DNA from: Adenophora triphylla var. japonica
Lineage: Eukaryota; Streptophyta; Magnoliopsida; Asterales; Campanulaceae
DNA: 64,000 bases
NCBI GenBank assembly: GCA_022495995.1
Contig: JAFEMH010000980.1
Span: forward strand, 62,001-126,000
Reading direction: 5' to 3'
Shown here: piece after piece, positions 22,261 to 31,771 of the stretch
Layout: every line of letters begins with the position of its first letter
How positions within the stretch are numbered: position 1 is the stretch's first letter
Position numbers and translations under genes: made by a program
Notes under the pieces: model-generated
Database searches by the model: none
Told to the model about the DNA's origin: nothing
The model's input: only the letters and a program-made list of their open reading frames with translations

Positions 22261-23695
22261 TTTTCTTGTATTTAAAATTTTTTTTAAGAAATGTTTAGTA
22301 AATTAGTGAGAGGAGATAAATATGGAATTAATTAACTTTAAAATATATTAATTTTATAAAAAATTATGGATTTGCTTTAAAAAAAATTATAAATTTATAT
22401 ATTTGTTAAAAAACGGATTTAGTTGTCAAGAAATAAATAATTAAATGAAAAATAATTAATTTACATTATTAAAATAGAGTGCAATTGCCGCTATTTTCTT
22501 GGATTAATGAGTAGTTATTTTGGATTTTTTTTTTGTTGGGTGGTTATGGTGGTTGTAGGTGGTGGTTATGGTGGTTGTAGGTGGTGGATGTGGTGATGGG
22601 AGGATGAAAAGGGGTGGTTATGGGTTTGGGGATTTTTTTTTTTTAAGGTAAGGGCTATAGTATGAAGTACTGAAGGTAGTTGAAGGATTTTAAATTATGA
22701 AACTAAGGGAGTCGGAAAGATTTTTAAGCTGCCATGAAGTTTTCTTGCAAAATATGGGTTCTATAAAATTTTTGCTCGTACTTACAACTGAAGGAGAAAA
22801 GGGTATTTATAACCCTTATAAATGAAACTTATAAGTCCGATTTTATGACCGATTACCTAGGGAGTACAATGATTAGACTAAAATAATTGAAAAAGAACAA
22901 AGTTGTACACGTGTTTTTTCAAAGATAAAAAGTTAAAAAGAAAAAGCAGATGTTGTCTGTCTTGTATTATTGATTTGTGTCGTCACTGCTTACGTCCTTT
23001 GTTTTGTGTCGTCTGTCAATGGTTGGTACTGTGTCTCCGTCTGATTGGCCATCTTGCATTATGTCATCATCCGGTTCCGGCCATGAGGTTTCTTCATCTT
23101 TGCTTCTATGCTAACTCTGATGTCTGATTATAGCGTAAGGTTGGTATGCTATAGATATGTTTACTTAATGTAATATAATTTTTTGTAATTGTAATAGTAC
23201 CCTGTAATCCAAGTATAAAATTTAAACCTAAAATAAAGTCTTTGAACTTCACGTATTCTGGACTAATATTTACCTGGGGAATATTATATTTAAAGCTATA
23301 ATTTCCTGAAAAATCAATAAACGGTATTCCTATAGGTTCAATGTAATGTGTAATTGTCATGTAAGACCCGTGAACTGTTGGACCCGTACCCGTACAATTG
23401 GCGGTTCGGTTACGGTTCCTCATTTTTCAGACTCGTAACCCGGCGGGTCCAACCCGTGAAACCCGTGTCAGGAACCTCGTTAGACGCGTCAGAATATTAC
23501 CTTTTTGACTAACTTTTTGACCTCTTTGTCTTTAATCTCGTTAGTAATGGACAGTTTGACCAAAATATTACCGTTTGACTGACTTTTTGACCTCTTTTCA
23601 GTCCTTCAAAAATAAAATTTGTTATCCATATATAAATAATATAATTATCTAACTATAAATACCATTTTCTACCCCAAATAATTTACTCCCTCCGT

Positions 23696-24223
23696 CCCAC
23701 CTTAATTGGTCTATGGGTAAATTTCACGATTTTTAAGAAAAATGAATAAAGTGGGTAGAAATTAGAGGGGAGGGAATGTAAAAGTTAAATGTGTGGTAGG
23801 GAATAGGAGAGAGAATATAAAAGTTAAAAATCTATAGTATAAATCATAGTTTGTCCTTGCTACAGTTCTATGAACAGTAGCAAGTGGCAAATTTCCCATT
23901 TTGTCCTTACTATTTTGTTTCTTTTTCATTTTATCCTTAAAAAAAAATTAAATTAAAAAAAAACGTGGCCTTGGACACGGGCATGTACTAGTATTTAATA
24001 GGAGAGAGAATGAGTGGGAGGAATAGTAAGTTAATGATTGATTTTTTTGTAAATATGTTAAAATTATAAGGGTATAATGAATGATTTTTTTGTAAATATA
24101 TAAACATTATGAGGGTATAAATGTCCGAAACGTTGTTCACTTCTTTCCATTTGTGAAGTGGCCCAATTGAGGTGGGACGTCCCAAAAAAGGAAAGTGGAT
24201 CAATTGAGGTGGGACGGAGGTAG
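23696..24223. mobile_element. Stowaway-type MITE nested in the MULE, itself interrupted
   Basis: Ends CTCCCTCCGTCCCACC and GGTGGGACGGAGG flanked by TA on both sides. The usual size for this type here is under 300 bp; this copy is 528 bp because about 170 bp (near 23825-23995) is inserted between two AATAGGAGAGAGAAT-like words. Confidence 0.8.
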
Positions 24224-24889
24224 TACTTCACAAAAACTCAGTTATCTCTCACTCTCTCTCTTTAACGAAAATTGTTAATTCAAACTTCAAAGCCTTTTTT
24301 TTTTTACATTATTACTTTGTTAATTCATTATATAAAATTATCATTTCTCTTTAACTTTAGGTAACAACTAAATTTGAAAAAAAAAAAAAAATTGAAATAA
24401 AAAACAGAAAACCGTTATTTTTTAAACAAAGTCTGTTAGATTTTTAACAGAAATGGACCCGTGGGAACCGTGGACCCGTATTCGTCAGACCCGTGGGAAC
24501 CGTGGACTCGTATCCGTGCATCTCACGGTTCGGTTACGGTTCCTTCGATTTCGAACTCCGTGACTCCAGCGGTTCCGACCGTGCACTGCACTCCGGATTT
24601 GGCCATGTCTAATATATATATATATATAAATAATTATTAAAAAAAGTTTACTTCTATTTGACTCACTTTTGCCAAGCTCTAGCGAAATGACAAAAATACC
24701 CCTTTAAATGTCATGTGCAAGGCACATGTTTAATGGTTCATTAGTTTTTTAACTGACCATCCAAAAATATACCTAATTGCAACAAAATGACAAACTCAAT
24801 AACCAACTTGTTACAAATGCAAATTCGATAATCAATTGAAACATCTCGACAAACTCAGGTAACTAAAATGCAATTTGCCCTTTTTGTTA

Positions 24890-25715
24890 TGAGAATAACA
24901 AGTGGGTCTAATTGTCCGGGTAATAAAGCAACTAAGAACCTTAAACAATAAAGCAACTAAGAACCTTAAACGACGGAACTGAGGGAATATTTTGTTAGTC
25001 CATTGAACAAACAAAAAACAAAAGGCCAAGACAATAATGCAAAAAAGTAACGACACCCTGCAAGGAATTACATAGGCCTTTTGATGAAGATCAAGATACG
25101 AATTAGTTTAGTTTAATTTAATTTTCGGAATTTTATTTAATTAGGTGATAATATCATGTTTAGAATTAGATTTAGTCAATGTTTTAATGTTTTAGAGGTT
25201 TATTTGGTTACTATATAGATTAGGGTTAAATTTAGAAGTATTTCACTTGTTTTTCAAGTCGTAGGAGTCCTATAAAATTAGGTTTATGTGTAATTCCGAA
25301 TTTCAGTTGAATGATATTGAATTTTGAGTGTTTACTCTTTATTTCCTAAAAGTGATTAAATTCCTTTTGGATGCCGACTCTCCGTATCGATTAAATTCTA
25401 CGAGTGTTGAAGATCAATTTCTAGTATTGATTAAATTCTACTAGAATTGATATCTATCAAGTTCGACTGCGATTGAAGGATTGATTCGCGTATTGATTAA
25501 TTTCTACCCGTTATCAATCATCTATCTAAGTCTTCCGCTACGTCACCTTTTCTTTTTGAATCACTGAAATCTAATTTCAATACAAGCTGATAAGTTCTTA
25601 CGATTTTGACGTTAAACTTATGCAGGAAAATGAAATTCACTTTCTGATGTAAGAAATCAGCTGTAATTGACAAAAATTGTTAAAGAAAATATTACAATAA
25701 TTCATACTTAAATTT
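24890..25715. other. Spacer upstream of the S-protein homolog
   Basis: No gene. A 22-bp direct duplication (GCAACTAAGAACCTTAAAC) occurs at about 24929 and 24953. Between 25360 and 25510 the words TTGATTAAATTCTA and CGTATTGATTAA recur several times as a degenerate tandem repeat. The proximal part is the likely promoter of the next gene. Confidence 0.45.
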
Positions 25716-25719
25716 ACCC

Positions 25720-25727
25720 TATAAATA
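25720..25727 (+). promoter_or_regulatory. TATA box of the S-protein homolog
   Basis: TATAAATA lies 40 bases before the ATG at 25760. At normal spacing transcription would start about 25750, leaving a 5' leader of only about 10 bases. Confidence 0.6.
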
Positions 25728-25759
25728 AACAGAAACTATCTGAGAAATACAAAACAAAA

Positions 25760-26158
25760 ATGAGTCCGTTCATCAAGCATGTTGCATTTCTGCTAATAAG
25801 CTTGTTATTCATCCTTGAAGCTTCACTTATTCATGGTAAGGTAACTGTAACGATCACAAACAATGTGGGACCAGGTCAGACTGCAAGAGTTCACTGTAAA
25901 TCCAAGGATGACGATCTTGGCACTCGTGTTCTTACAAACAATGAAAGCTTTAACTGGAGTTTCCGTCCCAATGTTTGGGGTAGTACCGTCTTTTACTGCT
26001 ACTTCTTTTGGGGAAATAAGTCTACTTCGTTCAATGTCTTCTCACAAGATATGTGTCAGGACTGTACTTGGTTCATAAGGCAGTCTGATGTATGTCTACT
26101 TAATCAGGAGAAGCTACATGATATGGCTCATTACAGAAACATCTGCCATCAATGGTAG
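25760..26158 (+). CDS. Plant self-incompatibility protein S1 family (S-protein homolog), secreted
   Basis: One exon of 132 codons, the usual length and structure for this family. Residues 1-26 are a signal peptide (hydrophobic VAFLLISLLFILEASL, cut near HG). The mature part opens with VTVTITNNVGPG, then VHCKSKDDDLG and NESFNWSFRPNVWGSTVFYC, all family signatures, and ends with the cysteine pattern DMCQDC, DVCLL, NICHQW. Cysteines sit at residues 46, 80, 99, 102, 112 and 129; possible N-glycosylation sites are N61, N65 and N86. Family members are small secreted proteins; the poppy S-determinant acts as a pistil ligand for pollen, but most homologs have unknown roles, so self-incompatibility should not be assumed. 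A TATA box lies close upstream. Confidence 0.93.
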   Translation: MSPFIKHVAFLLISLLFILEASLIHGKVTVTITNNVGPGQTARVHCKSKDDDLGTRVLTNNESFNWSFRPNVWGSTVFYCYFFWGNKSTSFNVFSQDMCQDCTWFIRQSDVCLLNQEKLHDMAHYRNICHQW

Positions 26159-26403
26159 TGTTTAGAGATCATATAGAAACAGAAACGGAAACGGAGAGAT
26201 GTTATAATTCACAAATATGATTATTGCATGATTTGTAATATCTGACGAGAAATTCGTGAAAACCAATAAATTTCCGTAAGTTGTTTTTAGTAATCAGATG
26301 AAATATGATTAACTGACAACGAGAACAAAAACAGCAATACATAACAATAAGTCAACAAATAATGAATTCAACATGGCCAAAGAGCTCTAGTTCAAGCAAC
26401 ATC
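26159..26403. other. Downstream flank of the S-protein gene
   Basis: AT-rich 3' flank with AATAAATTTCC at 26265, a possible poly(A) signal region. GAGAACAAAAACAGCAATA near 26318 recurs in related form at 21248 and 26831, pointing to shared duplicated flanks. Confidence 0.45.
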
Positions 26404-26622
26404 TATAAGTCAGTGCTTATGGAGGCTGCTTCCATTGAAACATCCGCTGCCCTTACGTGACTTTTCAAGATGGGAATATTGAACAACTAAATCTAATATT
26501 TCAGGGTTGGTGATCAGCCAATCAAGTAAAGAGGCGGTCCCCATTTCTAAATTAGGATGGGGGACAGGATTTCTTGTAAGGTGGATGTTGACAAAAATCA
26601 GGAATTGGACCTAGTAAGAATT
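26404..26622 (-). repeat. Direct repeat copy 1 with coding-like minus frame
   Basis: This ~215-bp block is repeated at 26976-27193 in the same orientation, about 88% identical by eye. On the minus strand it reads HLTRNPVPHPNLEMGTASLL then DWLITNPEILDLVVQYSHLE and SRKGSGCFNGSSLHKH, stop. I do not recognise the family. It could be the last exon of a decayed gene. Confidence 0.5.
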
Positions 26623-26975
26623 TAACTAGAATGGGGGTCAAATTACAATTTAGTTTAAATTTTCTCTAAAGAAAGGGGGTCGAAATTGAAATATTCTTAA
26701 CATTTCTATGTGCGTGTAGTCAGTTTTTGGCCCTGCAATTTTCTTCGCCGCCTTTTGATTACTGTAAATTTTACATCAATTTGATCTTGCTCCCTTTTCT
26801 TTAAAAAATCCTGGCTCTGCCACTGCTTGGTGCACAATGAGAACACAACAACAGTAACAACAACAACAATAATAATAAAGCATTTCTCTTAGTGTAATTA
26901 GTTGTTTAACCCCTGCTAGTGATTATAGGTTGGCGAGGATCCCAATCAGGCTAACTTTTCTTAAGTGTACCAGTC

Positions 26976-27193
26976 TAGAAGTCTGCTTACGGAGGCTGCT
27001 TCCAGTGCAACATCCGCTGGCCTACGTGACTTTCCAAGATGGGAATAAGTGAACAACTAAATCTGATATTTCAAGGTCCGTAATCAGCCAATCAAATAAA
27101 CAGGCGGTCCCCATTTCTAAATTAGGATGGGGGACAGGATTTCTAGTAAGGTGGACGTTGACGAAGATCTGGAAATGGACCAGGTAAGAATGG
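26976..27193 (-). repeat. Direct repeat copy 2, frame broken
   Basis: Same block as 26404-26622. The minus frame keeps HLTRNPVPHPNLEMGTA and DWLITDLEISDLVV but then shifts frame and stops early, so this copy is more decayed. The two copies are 570 bp apart. Confidence 0.5.
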
Positions 27194-27280
27194 TGACAAC
27201 TGTCCGTGGCCACAGGATAAGGGGATCAGGCGAAAATAAAGCATACGAAACAGTCAGAAAATAATAGTAAAAAAACAAAT

Positions 27281-27532
27281 CCTCCGTCCCACTACAAACT
27301 ACACACTTTCCTCATTGGGCGTCCCACTACAAACTACACACTTCCTAAAATGGAAATGTTTTATTATTTTTATATTAATGGGATCCACATGCCATACTCA
27401 CGACACAATTCAATTATTATTCTACCCCACTCTCTCTTCTACCTCACTTTTCATACTCACAACACCTAATCCACCAACACTTTCCTTAATTCCTATGTAA
27501 ATAGTGTGCAACTTGTAATGGGACGGAGGGAG
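27281..27532. mobile_element. Stowaway-type MITE with partly duplicated end
   Basis: Left end CCTCCGTCCCACTACAAACT (and a second copy of that motif at 27321), right end ATGGGACGGAGGGAG. The right ~70 bases, from CACTTTCCTTAATTCC on, are repeated at 27550-27608, separated by a short TA run, so the microsatellite seems to have mediated a local duplication. Confidence 0.75.
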
Positions 27533-27606
27533 TGTATATATATATATATAAACACTTTCCTTAATTCCTATGTAAATAGTGTGCAACTTGTAATGGGACG
27601 GAGGGA

Positions 27607-27608
<2 letters not shown>

Positions 27609-27684
<76 letters not shown>
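27609..27684. repeat. (TA)n microsatellite
   Basis: About 38 TA units without interruption, starting at the TA target site of the duplicated MITE end. Confidence 0.97.
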
Positions 27685-27686
<2 letters not shown>

Positions 27687-28173
27687 CAACATATACATAC
27701 ATGTAGTTTTTAGCATAATGTTTTGTATAACTATCACCTTGGTTGTAAATATAACTATCACCTTGGTTGCAAAGAATGTACAAATGATATAAGGAAACTC
27801 AAAAATACTTTACCTTGTTCAATGTCTCAAAAATACTTTACCTTGTTCAATGTCTCAAAATTAGTGTTATGGTTTTACCACAATCTATAAAAGATCAGCA
27901 TAATTCAGAATTGAGATTAGTGATTTTACTCATTATCTGCGGGGGAAAAACAAGTTTTTTGGTCATCATTAAGTTTAAAGATACCCCAATCAAATGCAGA
28001 AAAAAGTACTAAAACACGTGCTGAACTACTACGCCCAGTGCATTCAGATTGCTATTAAACAGGTCCTGAATCCCAATAAACTAGCAAGTGGCCAAATCAG
28101 ACATGTACGAGACTAAAGATTGGGCTACGGATTTCCTACAGAAATGACTCTCAAAAAAAGTCATTGATGTATA

Positions 28174-28455
28174 CTCCCTCCGTCCCACCTTAGTGTAGAC
28201 TAAGGTGGTGGGCACAATAATTAAGGAATATTATTAAGATAATGAAAATGTGTGGTAGAAAATGAAGAGAGAGAATGAGTGGAGTGAATAGTAGGTTGGT
28301 TGAATAAATTGTATGGTGAAAAATGAAGAGAGAGAATGAGTGGGTGGGGTAGGGAAAATAAAAAATAATAAAAAACTTTCTAATTTTGGCAGTCTACACT
28401 AAGGTGGGACGGACGAAAAAGGAAAGAAGTCTACACTAAGGTGGGACGGAGGGAG
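28174..28455. mobile_element. Stowaway-type MITE
   Basis: 282 bp, flanked by TA. Ends CTCCCTCCGTCCCACCTTAG and CTAAGGTGGGACGGAGGGAG are perfect inverted repeats; the next AGTGTAGACT also pairs. An inner copy of the right end (GTGGGACGGACG at 28403) is duplicated. Confidence 0.9.
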
Positions 28456-29535
28456 TATAGAAATATGTCATATTTAGGGTAACTCCTATCTTTCTCGACA
28501 TGATCAAAAGAGATTTTCGAAATCCTTAAAATTATTTGTTTTACGTCAACTTAATTCCTCTCAAACAGATTTGTTCCATCTCACATTCTGTTTGTTAACT
28601 TTCAAAATCTTTGCTATTTATTAAGTGTTTTAGATTATCATACTATATATCTTGCAGGTGGATCGTGGTGGCGTCCACATTCCACTTTTAAAGCTACTTT
28701 CCATAAGGAGAAAAGCTTTTGCGAACATTTTCTGCAAAGCCGAGACAAAAATTTGCCTCAAGCAGAAAGGTTCCTTCCTCTACTGGTGAATTTGTATCTT
28801 CTCCTTCCACTTTTCCATCAGGGCTTTCTATGAGTGGTAAGCTATGGTTCACTCCACTGAAGTTTCTGGAAAATTCTTCATTTTTTAAATCATATAATAC
28901 ACCTTTTAGAACGCTGCATTTTTCCACCTTCCTTTGTTAGTTAGGGATCTAGGATTCAGCTAGCTAAGGGAAGCACTTTGCTCTAGCTCCCCATTTGTAA
29001 AAGCTTTTCCTCAAAAAAGGTTGTGCCACACAGTTTAGTTTTTTATTATTAATATTATCAGAAAAGTTTAAAATCAAAAAAAAAAAAAAGACAAGCCGAC
29101 CCCCCCCCCACACACACACACACCACACCCACACGCGCACACTCCAAAAGAAAAGAAAAACAAAAAAGACACAACTACTTTATCTGGCTTGACCCCAGAA
29201 TGAATAAGTGTGACCTGTATGATGACTTTGTTTTGGCCCACCACATTGAATGGCAGACAAGCATTCAGGTATAGCTTATTCAAGTGATTGAAACTTAGGC
29301 TGACTTGATTACAGCAGCAGCATTTTGCAGGTGATTCTTGCGGAGACTTTAATGGAAGAATTATCACAAGATCTAAACATTGGGGGAGTCTCTCTTCAAT
29401 CTAGGCGCAAGTCATTGTATAAGGCGAGATCAATATTTACCGGAGTATATTGAAAAGATAAAAAATTGTTTCCCCTTTTACGAGCTACACTTGACATATC
29501 AGCAGATATTTAAGTTTAGTTTTATTCACAATTAA
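28456..29535. other. Upstream region of the VAN3-binding-like gene
   Basis: Probable promoter and 5' leader of the next gene. Between 28640 and 28930 both strands have open frames; the minus one looks mildly protein-like but matches no family I know and has no clear splice partners. At 29085-29165 there is an A run, then C10, then (CA)n. Otherwise no gene is seen. Confidence 0.4.
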
Positions 29536-30079
29536 ATGCTTCTACAGTGTGGGAATTCGGAGAATATGCAATGTAGAAAAACTCACCAGCACTTGAAAAC
29601 TGGCAGTAGATCTTCGTTTGCACTTAATCAGTCGTCGGAGATTCCAGATAGCCCTACCAATGCAATGGAATTCTTGTGTAGATCATGGAGTCCTTCTGCC
29701 TCTGAATTCCTGAATGGGATGCCATCAAGTGTAAGCAACTAAATTTATACTTGTATTTCATTTGATGATCATATGACAACATGATAATGCAATATTCTGT
29801 CGGGCATCATCTAAGACTTTCAGTTTGATTAGTCTTTTCTTTTTTTTTTTTTTTTTTTTTGCTCTAATTATAATAAATTTTCATGTTTCCGTAGGATCTG
29901 ATGTTACCATTGAAAGTCAATAGTAAAATACAGAGGCAAGACGAAAAAGTAGTAGAAAATCTATCAGAGACGATAGTTCAAAGAAGAGGATCCATATCTA
30001 AGAAAGCCGAAAATATCAGGGTAACTCTTTCTAACACTTAAACTCAAACTCAGGTTAGCATTTACCAGGGCTTTCTCAA

Positions 30080-30120
<41 letters not shown>

Positions 30121-31416
30121 AACAAGATAGTGCTCAAGCATGTGTTTCAGACGCTAGCATGTGTTCATTATATAGGTTGACATGAATCAAATGAACGGAT
30201 GGTTAAAAGGCCGATCACTGACAAGTTTCTTAAGATCACATCAAAAGAAGAAGGAAGAGCTTCATTTCCACACTGCCAAACTAGATGTTGCCCTCTCTAT
30301 TACTCGTTTGGCTGCAGCAATCGCTAATTTTGCCACCCATGGAGGAGGAGGTGTTGCTTATGACCAGCACATGGGAACTGCAGTTGCCACAGCTGCAGCT
30401 CTAGTAACAACAGTGTGGGCGGAGACAGCAGAGTCAATGGGTGCACAAAGAAGAGATGTAGCCTCTGCCATTAAAGCTGGTTTGGCTATTCAAACTCCGA
30501 TGGATATGATGGCTCTAACAGCCACAGCTGCCACATGTAACGCCTCGCAAATTTTTTATTATAATTTAATCTTTTGTGAGAGTTCATAATTTTATTTAAT
30601 TTTTTATTATAATTATTTTCTTTTTTTAAAAAAAAAAGACTTTCCCCCCACCTATTTTCTTTGACGATTCCATATGATGATTCATGTTAGATTCCATATG
30701 ATATGTTAGAATGCATATGATAATTCATGTTAGCAGACCCCAAATCATTTAGGAACTAAGGCTTTGTTGTTGCTGTAATCTTTTGTGTCATCAACTGTTA
30801 ATTATTATCGTTTACCAGGTTTAAGGGGAGCTGCAACACTTGAGTCGAGAGCTATGGCTGACTGGTACTTCCCTAAGGGTAAAGAGATGATTAAAGTTGG
30901 TGCACAGATATGCATAATCTTGCCTTCCGGTGCGCAAAATAAGTATTTATACGAGAGCTTTGAGCAATACTTCTATATATATATCAAAGTAATATTAATG
31001 TGAATGCAGGTCAAAGAAAATGCAAATGGGTAACTGTAAATTTAAACCACAGAGAGCTTATACTAAGTTTTCCAAAGAAGTACTTGGGAGGTGCCATAAC
31101 CACATCAACAGAGTGTATGATTTTCTTCTCTATGAACTTGATAGAATAGTGTGTGTGTGAGTGAGAGAGAGAGAGAGAGAGCACCGTTGTCTTCGGTTTG
31201 TGATCACTCCATAGTTCAAAACCCATAACGTTTTTTCTGTGATCTGCAGACAAGGCAATCAACATTATAGAGGAACCAAATCGAGACAGGGGTTACTTAC
31301 TTCTCAGCTTGAAGACCAACAAAGGTATCATCAAGCTAATGTTCGAGGATGAGAAGCAATTTACGATCTGGGTGTCAACCATTTCCAAGCTTCTAAAAAC
31401 TCACAGCTCACTATGA
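29536..31416 (+). CDS. VAN3-binding / FORKED-like protein (DUF828 plus PH-like domain)
   Basis: Six exons: 29536-29730, 29895-30020, 30176-30536, 30819-30929, 31010-31114, 31250-31416; all junctions are GT-AG and the joined frame is 354 codons. Exon 1 has the family hallmark AMEFLCRSWSPSAS. Exon 3 has GWLKGRSLTSFLRSHQKKKE, then the alanine-rich core SITRLAAAIANFAT, AAALVTTVWAETAESMGAQR and KAGLAIQTPMDMMALTATAA. Exon 4 continues LRGAATLESRA. Exons 4-6 (VGAQICIILPSG to the end) form the C-terminal PH-like domain. Known relatives bind phosphoinositides and the ARF-GAP VAN3/SFC at the trans-Golgi and help leaf-vein patterning through PIN transport; that role is inferred here. The ATG at 29536 follows an in-frame TAA, but CTACAG just after it could instead be an acceptor for a missed first exon. 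The exon 4 donor (GTGCGC) is weak. Confidence 0.88.
30661..30777 (+). mobile_element. RTE-type LINE 3' tail in intron 3
   Basis: Reads CATATGATAATTCATGTTAG, then a GACCCCAAATCATT-like word, then AAGGCTTTGTTGTTGCTG. The same tail ends the LINE at 38410-38485 and appears inverted at 33995-34070. It is a 5'-truncated copy with a short TTG-type 3' end, in the intron between exons 3 and 4 of the VAN3-binding-like gene. Confidence 0.7.
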
Positions 31417-31771
31417 AGAACGTTTCAGAAAAGTTGCAAATTACACATCCGTCTTCTCTATATTGTACAGGAGGCAAAAGAAGTTGTACAGTTGGTTAAT
31501 TTCAAACAGCTGATTTAAAATACACATATACATAGAGGATATGAAACGAGCCAAACTTCAGAGCCATGGACAAAATTTTGAACTTTTATTAATAACAGTG
31601 AAGATATATTACAATGTTATCAATACAAGCGACATAATACATGCTAAGAAAATATGGAAGGTGAAATTCTATAACAGTGAGATGTCTCAAACCTCTCTTT
31701 GCACTTGTGTAGGTCGCTATATATCGTCAATCCATATGAAGTGGTTTTGTTGCCAATTCACGAAACAACAC
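31417..31771. other. Tail-to-tail interval between two genes
   Basis: 355 bp hold the 3' untranslated regions of the VAN3-binding-like gene (+) and the zinc-ribbon gene (-). No canonical AATAAA is obvious on either strand; the transcripts could overlap. Confidence 0.5.

Larger units (their letters stand above)
21403..24880. mobile_element. Non-autonomous Mutator-like element (MULE)
   Basis: Terminal inverted repeats of about 200 bp (21403-21600 and 24680-24880) begin GGGCAAATTGCATTTTAG on both ends; the outer 150 bases differ at only a few positions. Directly outside is a perfect 9-bp target duplication TTTTTGTTA (21394-21402 and 24881-24889), the hallmark of the Mutator superfamily. The 3,478-bp element has no transposase frame. 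Inside are a CT-rich then GGT-rich stretch (21680-22240), a Stowaway MITE (23696-24223), and repeated ACCCGT/GGTTCGGTTACGG blocks at 23360-23470 and 24450-24590, which may be the ends of yet another nested element. Confidence 0.93.

Noticed and set aside
28829..28836. Possible first exon (ATGAGTG before GTAAGC) for the VAN3-binding-like gene
   Set aside because: Joining it to the acceptor at 29548 gives an immediate stop in frame, so it is not a valid upstream exon.
28694..28927. Minus-strand 78-codon frame with acidic, protein-like composition
   Set aside because: No known motif, no convincing splice links, and it lies in the probable promoter of the VAN3-binding-like gene. Kept only as a remark.
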